Origin: Streptomyces sp. BV286
GTDB taxonomy: Bacteria; Actinomycetota; Actinomycetes; Streptomycetales; Streptomycetaceae
NCBI RefSeq assembly: GCF_019090165.1
Contig: NZ_JAHRIB010000079.1
Span: 62,001-126,000, forward strand
Reading direction: 5' to 3'
Length of the DNA: 64,000 bases
Shown: in pieces, positions 18,373-24,685 of the stretch
Layout: every line of letters starts with the position of its first letter
How positions within the stretch are numbered: position 1 is the stretch's first letter
The notes under the pieces: generated by a model
What the model was told of the DNA's origin: nothing
Database searches by the model: none
The model's input: the letters and a program-made list of their open reading frames with translations, nothing else
Program-made: the position numbers and the translations under genes

Positions 18373-18408
18373 GCCTCGGCGTGAGGCCGAGGCGGGCGAG
18401 AGGCCCGC
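18373..18408 (+). terminator. Double GC-rich hairpin in the VOC leader
   Basis: GCCTCGGC-GTGAG-GCCGAGGC (18373-18393) is followed at once by GCGGGC-GAGAG-GCCCGC (18392-18408); the two stems share two bases, so they are probably alternatives. The pair either ends the protease transcript or sits as an attenuator-like element in the leader of the next gene. Confidence 0.45.
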
Positions 18409-18490
18409 CCCCTTCTCCGTGTTGTGTGACAGGCGCCCGTCCGTGGCGCCTTGCCCCAGCAGGCCCCGCAGACCCGGAGACAGATCACCC

Positions 18491-18919
18491 ATGCCGTACG
18501 ACCAGCAGCACCCGAACCCCGCCGAACCTCCCACGACCACGGTCCAGTTGAACCACATCGCCGTCTACGCGACGGACCGGCTCCTGTCGGCGGAGTTCCT
18601 CGCCGCGATCCTGGAGCTGAAGGTGGGCGCTCCCTTCGGCCCCTTCCTGCCCATCGACCTCGGCAACGGCGTCACCCTCGACTTCTACGAGTTCAGGGAC
18701 GGGCCGGTCCAGCCCCAGCACTACGCGTTCCTCGTGCCCGAGGCCCGGTTCGACGCCATGGTGGCCCGCCTGGAGGCGGTCGGGGTCACGTACTACGCGG
18801 ACCCGAGTCACACCCAACCAGGGCGGACCAACGACCTGTTCGGCGGCCGGGGCGCCTACTTCGACGACCCGGACGGCCACAACATGGAGATCATGACCCG
18901 TCCCTACGCCCGCCCCTGA
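18491..18919 (+). CDS. VOC-family (glyoxalase/dioxygenase fold) protein
   Basis: A 142-residue protein with GGAGA before ATG 18491. It has two betaalphabetabetabeta halves: LNHIAVYATDR with a histidine metal-ligand candidate, then HYAFLVPEARFDAMVARLE, and a C-terminal GRGAYFDDPDGHNMEIMT, the typical DPDGHxxE ligand motif. Substrate unknown. It lies 13 bases before the phosphotransferase-like gene and is probably co-transcribed with it. Confidence 0.85.
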   Translation: MPYDQQHPNPAEPPTTTVQLNHIAVYATDRLLSAEFLAAILELKVGAPFGPFLPIDLGNGVTLDFYEFRDGPVQPQHYAFLVPEARFDAMVARLEAVGVTYYADPSHTQPGRTNDLFGGRGAYFDDPDGHNMEIMTRPYARP

Positions 18920-18932
18920 CCACTGGAGAACC

Positions 18933-19853
18933 ATGCCGTCCGGCCCGAACCCGAAGATGCATCCCGACGAACTCGACATCGACGAGGCGCTCGTCGGGCG
19001 GCTGGTCGCGGAGCAGTTCCCCGAGTGGGCCGGGCTGCCGGTGAAGCAGGTGGTGTCCGCCGGGACGGAGAACGCCATGTACCGGCTCGGCGACGACATG
19101 GTCGTACGGCTGCCGCGGCTGCCCCGCGGGGCGCGGGAGGTGGACAAGGAACAGCGGTGGCTGCCACGGCTCGCTCCACACCTCCCGCTCGCCGTGCCCG
19201 TGCCGCTCGCGAAGGGGGCACCCGGACAGGGGTACGCGCTGCCGTGGGGCGTGTTCCGCTGGCTGGACGGCGACACCGTCCACGACGCGCCCCTCGGCGG
19301 CCGGGCCGCTCTCGCGGACGCGGCGGTCGCGCTGGGCCGTTTCGTCGCGGCACTGCGGAAGGCCGACGCGGCCGGCGGGCCCCCGTCGTGGCGCGGCGGT
19401 CCGCTCACCGACGACGACGAGATGCGCGCGGCGATCCGCGACCTGAGCGCGGACGGCACGGTGGACGGGGACACCGTGGCCGCCGTCTGGGAGGACGCCC
19501 TGCGGCTTCCGCAGTGGGCCGGCGACCCCGTCTGGCTGCACGGCGACCTCCTGCCGGGCAATCTGCTGGCCAAGGAGGGCCGGCTCAGCGCGGTCATCGA
19601 CTTCGGGGGCCTCGGTACCGGCGACCCCGCGGCCGACGTGCTCGCCGGCTGGGCCGTGTTCACCGCCGGGACCCGGCCCCTGTTCCGTGAGGCGGCCGAG
19701 GTCGACGACGCGACCTGGGCCCGCGGGCGGGGCTGGGCCCTGCACTTCGGTCTGGTGGCGGATCACCACTACCGGGTCACCAATCCCGTACTCGCGGCGG
19801 TGGGACGGCGGGCGGTGGCCGAGGTCCTCACCGACCAGGGGGCCGGAGCCTGA
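18933..19853 (+). CDS. Aminoglycoside phosphotransferase-family kinase
   Basis: A 306-residue APH/choline-kinase-fold protein. The Brenner-type catalytic loop is WLHGDLLPGNLL (catalytic Asp in HGD), and VIDFGGLGTGDPAADVL supplies the DFG metal-binding Asp. An N-terminal lobe with VSAGTENAMYRLGDDMVVRLP is visible. Most Streptomyces members phosphorylate small molecules of unknown identity; resistance cannot be inferred. It ends shortly before a convergent flavin reductase gene. Confidence 0.87.
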   Translation: MPSGPNPKMHPDELDIDEALVGRLVAEQFPEWAGLPVKQVVSAGTENAMYRLGDDMVVRLPRLPRGAREVDKEQRWLPRLAPHLPLAVPVPLAKGAPGQGYALPWGVFRWLDGDTVHDAPLGGRAALADAAVALGRFVAALRKADAAGGPPSWRGGPLTDDDEMRAAIRDLSADGTVDGDTVAAVWEDALRLPQWAGDPVWLHGDLLPGNLLAKEGRLSAVIDFGGLGTGDPAADVLAGWAVFTAGTRPLFREAAEVDDATWARGRGWALHFGLVADHHYRVTNPVLAAVGRRAVAEVLTDQGAGA

Positions 19854-19882
19854 GTCCGGGCCGAGCCGCCGCCCGGCCCCCA

Positions 19883-20506
19883 TCAACTCCCGTACGGGCG
19901 CACCGCCTTGGCCTCCTTCAGGACCGATCCCCACCATGCCAGCTGGTCCAGCATCACCTTCGCGGCGGCGTTCGGCGCCGCGGGGTCCGTGTGGCGGCCC
20001 CGGTCGTCGAAGGACGCGCCCGCGTTGTGGAAGGACACCGTGTCGCGGACCGTGACGGCGTGCAGCTCGGCGAAGACCTGGCGGAGCTGCTCGACGGCGC
20101 GCAGGCCGCCCGAGACACCGCCGTACGAGACGAAGCCGACGGGCTTGGCGCGCCACTCCTCGTAGTGCCAGTCGATGAGGGACTTCAGCGAGGCGGGGAA
20201 GGAATGGTTGTACTCGGGGGTCAGGACGACGAAGGCGTCCGCCTCGGCCAGCCTGGGGGTTACCTTCGCCAGCTCCGCGGCCACCTCGGGGGACGGGGAG
20301 TAGGACAGGGCCGTCGGCAGGCGCAGGTCGGCGGTGTCGACGACGTCGACCGAGAGGTCGGCCCGGTCGAGGAAGCGGCCCAGCAGCCAGTCCGCGACCA
20401 CGGGGCCGAAGCGGCCCTCCCGGTTGCTGCCGACGATGACGGCGACCTTGAGGGGCGCGGGGTGCTGGACGGGAGGGGCGACGGATACGTCCGTGGTGGG
20501 GTTCAT
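19883..20506 (-). CDS. NADPH-dependent FMN/quinone reductase, SoxR-target type
   Basis: A 207-residue flavodoxin-like reductase. The FMN phosphate loop is GSNREGR (26-32), and TPEYNHSFPASLKSLID is the family's conserved segment. ATG 20506 is the start. A SoxR-type operator covers its promoter, and the S. coelicolor SoxR regulon is known to include a reductase of this type. It probably reduces quinones or flavins when redox-cycling compounds are present. Confidence 0.9.
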   Translation of the reverse strand: MNPTTDVSVAPPVQHPAPLKVAVIVGSNREGRFGPVVADWLLGRFLDRADLSVDVVDTADLRLPTALSYSPSPEVAAELAKVTPRLAEADAFVVLTPEYNHSFPASLKSLIDWHYEEWRAKPVGFVSYGGVSGGLRAVEQLRQVFAELHAVTVRDTVSFHNAGASFDDRGRHTDPAAPNAAAKVMLDQLAWWGSVLKEAKAVRPYGS

Positions 20507-20819
20507 GGGTCCAGCCTCATACCTCGACCAAAGTTGAGGTCAAGCGCGCGTCGCGGCGAGCCGGTCACCCGTTCACACGCGCTGTCCGCTCCCTTCGGGT
20601 TCTTTTTGCCCACGCGCCGACGACACGCCGGTGACCAGCCGAAACACCGCGGGCTGCGACACGGGGCTCCCTCGTCTGACACCCGTTCACATCGTTTCTG
20701 ACATGCCATCAGGAGGCGTGGCGCCTCGACTGCCACTTACCTCGGTAAGGCAGGGGCGTGACCGACGCAGCGGCACTCGGAGGTGCCGCGGGCCGTGCCC
20801 CCTCGGAGGAGCGAGCACG
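20507..20819. other. Divergent regulatory spacer (313 bp)
   Basis: No gene is seen. The left end is the SoxR-controlled promoter. On the right a perfect inverted repeat CTTACC-TC-GGTAAG (20736-20749) lies 71 bases before the secreted-protein start and could be an operator. GGAGGAG directly before 20820 is its ribosome site. The middle (20560-20690) shows nothing I can name. Confidence 0.55.
20516..20543 (-). promoter_or_regulatory. SoxR box within flavin reductase promoter
   Basis: On the minus strand TTGACC (20543-20538) and TATGAG (20521-20516) are 16 bases apart. An imperfect palindrome with arms CCTCGAC and GTTGAGG (20522-20539) fills the spacer, close to the SoxR consensus CCTCAAG...CTTGAGG. 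Initiation would fall within a few bases of the ATG at 20506, giving a very short leader. Confidence 0.72.
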
Positions 20820-21344
20820 ATGCGCACAGCCCGTCTGCTGACCGGTACCGCGCTCGCCGTCGCCGCGGCGGGCCTCGGTGCGGCGCCCGCTCACGGCGTC
20901 GGCGCGGGGTCCATCGAGTTGTACCCGGCCACGGTCGCGCCCGGCGCCGAGGTCACGGTGAACACGGCGGCGTGCGGGGCGAGCGACGCGGTGTCGGGTG
21001 ACGCCGGGGCCGTCGGCGCGGGTGCCTTCACGCTGATTCCCAGCGCGCACGAGGGTGACGCGGTCGGGCAGTTCACCGTGCCGCCGTCCGCCCAGCCGGG
21101 CACGTACGAGATCGTCGCGCGCTGTTCGAGCGGCTTGCGGATGACGAGCGACCTGGTGGTCACCCTCACGTCCACCGAGGAGCGCGGGCAGCAGGTCCAC
21201 CCGCGAGGAAGTGTGAAGACGGGGGTCGGCGGCGCACTCGGCCCCGACCCCGTGCAGACCGCGGCGGGAGTGGCGGCCCTGGCCGTCGCCGCCGCGGGCG
21301 GTACCTGGCTCCTGCATCGCCGGGCGAGAGGCGACGGGATCTGA
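20820..21344 (+). CDS. Small secreted protein with C-terminal membrane anchor
   Basis: A 174-residue protein of unknown function starting at ATG 20820 (GGAGGAG upstream). A signal peptide runs to about residue 24 (AAPAHG). The mature part is an immunoglobulin-like beta domain (SIELYPATVAPGAEVTVNTAAC ... YEIVARCSS) with two cysteines that could pair. The C-terminus is a helix ending in HRRARGD, the architecture of a sortase substrate, but no LPxTG-like motif precedes it. The class F sortase gene follows 286 bases later, so a functional link is plausible but unproven. Confidence 0.8.
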   Translation: MRTARLLTGTALAVAAAGLGAAPAHGVGAGSIELYPATVAPGAEVTVNTAACGASDAVSGDAGAVGAGAFTLIPSAHEGDAVGQFTVPPSAQPGTYEIVARCSSGLRMTSDLVVTLTSTEERGQQVHPRGSVKTGVGGALGPDPVQTAAGVAALAVAAAGGTWLLHRRARGDGI

Positions 21345-21630
21345 CGGACACCCTCCGCTGTCCACCGGTACCGCCGTCCCCTCCCTCTCCGGGCCCGACG
21401 CCCCTCGCGGCCCGGAGGGGGACGCGGGACCCACAGAGCCGATCCGGCCGGTCCGGGAGCCGCGGGAGCCCCGGGAGCCGGGCGCTCCGCGAGCACCGGA
21501 ACGCCGCGCGAACCAAGCCCCCCATAACCCGCAGAACCTCCAGAACCTCCAGAACGCCCGGAGCAACATCCCGGGACACCCGGAGCACCGAGAAGTCCGT
21601 GAACGAACGACCCGAGAGAGGAGGGCCGGC

Positions 21631-22251
21631 GTGCGCCCGTTCAGCACCGTCTCCATAGCCGCCGTCACCCTCGTCGCCCTCCTGTGCGGGGCCCTGCTGC
21701 TGCACCGCGGCGCGCAGACGCAGGCGCCGCCCCAGCCGTCGCCCGCGCAGGCCCGCGCGGGCGCCCATGTGGACCGGCCCGCGGCCGCCGCGCTGCCGTC
21801 CTCGCCGCCCGAGCGGATCCGCATCCCCTCCATCGGGGTGGACGCCCCCGTGATGGGCCTGGGCCTCTCCCCGCGGGGCAGCCTCGACGTGCCGCCCGCC
21901 GCCAGGAAGAACCTCGCCGGCTGGTACGAGGCCGGTACCGCACCCGGCGCGAGGGGCACCGCGATCGTCGCCGGCCATGTCGACAACACCGAGGGCCCCG
22001 CCGTCTTCTTCCGCCTCGGCGCCCTGGAGAAGGGCAGCACCATCGAGGTCCGGCGCCGGGACGGCAGGGTCGCCCTCTTCTCCGTCGACGCGGTCGAGGT
22101 GTACGACGCCCGCGCCTTCCCCGACGAGAAGGTCTACGGGGCCGCGCGGCGCCCGGAGCTGCGCGTGATCACCTGCGGGGGCGGCTACTCCCCTGCCACC
22201 GGCTACCGGGGCAACGTGGTCGTCTTCGCGCACCTCACCGGCAGCCGCTAG
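21631..22251 (+). CDS. Class F sortase
   Basis: A 206-residue transpeptidase; GTG 21631 has AGGAGG just upstream. One N-terminal membrane helix (about 5-25), a Pro/Ala linker, then the sortase beta-barrel. Catalytic residues are His116 (VAGHVD), Cys182 (VITCGG) and Arg193 (GYRGN). Lacking the class E TLTTC context, it fits the actinobacterial class F group, whose substrates are poorly known. It would act on the outer membrane face, joining secreted proteins to the wall. Confidence 0.9.
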   Translation: MRPFSTVSIAAVTLVALLCGALLLHRGAQTQAPPQPSPAQARAGAHVDRPAAAALPSSPPERIRIPSIGVDAPVMGLGLSPRGSLDVPPAARKNLAGWYEAGTAPGARGTAIVAGHVDNTEGPAVFFRLGALEKGSTIEVRRRDGRVALFSVDAVEVYDARAFPDEKVYGAARRPELRVITCGGGYSPATGYRGNVVVFAHLTGSR

Positions 22252-22266
22252 ACACGGCGGCGACCG

Positions 22267-23049
22267 TCAGAGCCAGAAGTCGTACGCGAGCTTCGCCACC
22301 AGCGCGAACACCACCGTCAGCAGCACGCCCCGTACGAACCCGCTGCCCTTCTTGAGCGCGGTGTGCGCTCCGACCGTTCCGCCGACGAGGTTGAAGACGG
22401 CCATCAGGGCGGCCAGCTGCCAGTACACCGTGCCCTGCCAGGCGAACATCGCGAGCGCTCCCGCGTTGGTGCAGCAGTTGACGATCTTCGCGGTGGCGGA
22501 GGCGGTCACCAGGTCGAGGTGGAGCAGCGCGGTCAGGGCGAGCACCAGGAACGTACCGGTGCCGGGCCCGACGAGCCCGTCGTAGAAGCCGATGCCGAGG
22601 CCCGCGAGCCCGATCGCGGCGAGGACGCGGCGCGGTGTGACGGGCTCGGTCGAGGGGGCCGTGCCGAAGGCGGGCCGCATGATCACGAAGGTGCCGACGC
22701 CGAGCAGGACGACCATGACCACCGGTTTCAGCACGTCGGTGCTCATCCCGGCGGCGACGAACGCCCCGCCCGTGGACCCGGCGAGCGCCGCCAGACCGAT
22801 CCGTACCGCCGTGCGGACGTCCACGGGCGCCCTGCGCGCGTACGTCACCGCCGCGCCCGTCGTCCCGACGATCGCCACGGCCTTGTTGGTGCCGAGCGCG
22901 TACTGGGCCGCCGATCCCGAGTTGGGCAGCCCGAGCAGCAGCATCGGCAGGAGGAGCAGTCCGCCGCCGCCCACGACCGCGTCGATCCATCCGGCCGCGA
23001 GCGCGGCGAGGCACAGGACGACGACCATGGTCAGGGATATGTCGGGCAT
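22267..23049 (-). CDS. TSUP (TauE/SafE) family anion transporter
   Basis: A 260-residue integral membrane protein with about eight helices in two repeats. The family's Gly-rich entry GGGGLLLLPMLLL and the second-half counterpart GFYDGLVGPGTGTF are both present. Members export or import sulfite, sulfonates or sulfoacetate; the substrate here is not determinable. Placement between nitrate and nitrite genes may be incidental. The ATG 23049 has no ribosome site, and an inverted repeat covers its promoter region. Confidence 0.88.
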   Translation of the reverse strand: MPDISLTMVVVLCLAALAAGWIDAVVGGGGLLLLPMLLLGLPNSGSAAQYALGTNKAVAIVGTTGAAVTYARRAPVDVRTAVRIGLAALAGSTGGAFVAAGMSTDVLKPVVMVVLLGVGTFVIMRPAFGTAPSTEPVTPRRVLAAIGLAGLGIGFYDGLVGPGTGTFLVLALTALLHLDLVTASATAKIVNCCTNAGALAMFAWQGTVYWQLAALMAVFNLVGGTVGAHTALKKGSGFVRGVLLTVVFALVAKLAYDFWL

Positions 23050-23455
23050 GATCGCGACTCTATGGACGAGGTAGATGTGCCGTCCATGAATCCTGGGAAG
23101 CTTGAGAGTCTTCTGAGCTTCCGGGCGGTGTCCATGCTCGCTCCCTGTGTGTACGCGGGTGCGCGGGGGCCGGGTCCGGGTGTTCCGTGGCGGCGCGGAC
23201 CGCCTCGCGGGTGGCCCGGCACCGCAGAGTTTCCGCGTTCCGGCCCCGAGACCGATGGTGCCCGCACGGATTTCGGGGGTTCGGTCGACCTCACCCCGGA
23301 CCGTGTTCCGGCCGGGTACGGGCCGCCCTCACCAGGCCCTCTCCCCGCCCGCCGAGAACCCTCACATCCCCCTCCGGGCTCCGCTGAGGGCAGCGTTCCC
23401 CGCGGGAAACAGTCGTGATGCGGCCGGGTAACACCGGCACCGCACGCTGCCGTAC
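23050..23455. other. Divergent regulatory spacer between TSUP gene and nir operon (406 bp)
   Basis: No gene is seen. Beside the TSUP start are two inverted repeats: ATGGACG / CGTCCAT (23062-23068 and 23081-23087) and GGAAGCT / AGCTTCC (23096-23102 and 23116-23122). The nir side holds GlnR-type sites at 23395-23432. The middle (23130-23390) reads as GC-rich sequence with nothing I can identify. Confidence 0.55.
23395..23432 (+). promoter_or_regulatory. Phased GlnR-type binding sites before the nir operon
   Basis: GTTCC (23395-23399), GAAAC (23406-23410), GATGC (23417-23421) and GTAAC (23428-23432) are each 6 bases apart. GAAAC is a perfect b-site and GTAAC a perfect a-site; the other two are weak. 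The array ends 23 bases before the first start codon. Same geometry as before nasA. Confidence 0.62.
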
Positions 23456-24685
23456 ATGACCTCGAATACGCGTGTGGTGGTGATCGGCGCCGGCCTCGCG
23501 GGCGTACGTCTCGCCCGCAGGCTCGGAGAGCTCGGCGTGCCCGCCGTGCTCGTCGGCGACGAGGAGCACACCCCGTACAACCGGGTTCTGCTCGCGGAGG
23601 TCCTGGCCGGGCGCTACGCCCCCGAGGTCATCGCGCTCCCGACGCCCGAGCGGCTGACCCGTGGCCGGGCCGTCCGCATCGACCGCGCGGAGCGGGAGGT
23701 GCACTTCGCCGACGGTTCGGTGATCGCATACGACACGCTCGTCCTGGCCACCGGCTCGAACCCGGTCCTGCCGCCCCTGCGCGGCCTGTTCGCGCCCGAC
23801 CGGCACGAACTGCCCGACGGGGTGCACGCGTTCCGCACGATGGACGACTGCCTGGGCCTGTCCGAAGCCGTACGGCAGGACACCCGGGCCGTCGTCATCG
23901 GCGGCGGCCTGCTGGGCGTCTCGGCGGCCCGCGCGCTCGCCGAACGCGGAGCGCAGGTCGTACTCGCCCAGCAGGGCGAGCGGCTGATGGAACGTCAGCT
24001 CGACCCGTCGGCGTCCAAGCTGGTGCTCCGGCACCTCAAGGACCTCGGCGTCGAGGTGCACATCGAGAGCCGGGTGCGCGGCGTGCGCTGCGCCGGCGGC
24101 GCGGTCCGCTCGGTCGAGATGGCCGACGGCTACGCCCTCGACGCCGACCTGGTGGTGCTGGCCTGCGGAGTGCATCCGCGGGTGGGCCTCGCCCAGGACG
24201 CGGGCCTCGCCGTGCACAAGGGCGTCATCGTCGACGACGAACTGCGCACCTCCGACCCGCACATCCGGGCGATCGGCGACTGCGCCCAGCACGACGGCCA
24301 GGTCTACGGCCTCGCCGCTCCCGCGCTCGAACAGGCCGAGGTCCTGGCCGGGCTGCTCGCCCGGACCGCACCCGCCTCAGGTGCCGCCGGTTACAGCGGC
24401 ACCCGCGCCCTGACCCGGCTGACCCTCTCCTCGGGCAGCCCCCTGGACCTCGCCGCCTTCGGGGAGCACACACCGCTTCCCGGCGACGACGTCATCCAGC
24501 TCACCGACGCGACCCGCGGCACCTACCGCAAGGTCGTCGTCCGCGACGACCGGCTGGTCGGCGGGGTCCTCGTCGGGGAGCTCGGCACCGTCGGCGCGCT
24601 CGCCCGCGCCTGGGAGGGAGCAGAGCCGCTCCCCACGGACGGCGCACCGCTGCTCCACCTGCTCACCAACGATGGAGGCTCCTGA
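23456..24685 (+). CDS. FAD-dependent oxidoreductase of nitrate/nitrite assimilation
   Basis: A 409-residue flavoprotein similar to the N-terminal half of NirB. FAD motif VVVIGAGLAGVRLARRL is near residue 6, and NAD(P) motif AVVIGGGLLGVSAARALAE near 143. HIRAIGDCAQHDGQVYGLAAPALEQAEV is the C-terminal FAD contact, closely matched in the next gene. It probably supplies electrons to NasA, as NasC-like proteins do; this is inference from position and similarity. Its stop TGA is directly followed by the nirB ATG. Confidence 0.88.
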   Translation: MTSNTRVVVIGAGLAGVRLARRLGELGVPAVLVGDEEHTPYNRVLLAEVLAGRYAPEVIALPTPERLTRGRAVRIDRAEREVHFADGSVIAYDTLVLATGSNPVLPPLRGLFAPDRHELPDGVHAFRTMDDCLGLSEAVRQDTRAVVIGGGLLGVSAARALAERGAQVVLAQQGERLMERQLDPSASKLVLRHLKDLGVEVHIESRVRGVRCAGGAVRSVEMADGYALDADLVVLACGVHPRVGLAQDAGLAVHKGVIVDDELRTSDPHIRAIGDCAQHDGQVYGLAAPALEQAEVLAGLLARTAPASGAAGYSGTRALTRLTLSSGSPLDLAAFGEHTPLPGDDVIQLTDATRGTYRKVVVRDDRLVGGVLVGELGTVGALARAWEGAEPLPTDGAPLLHLLTNDGGS

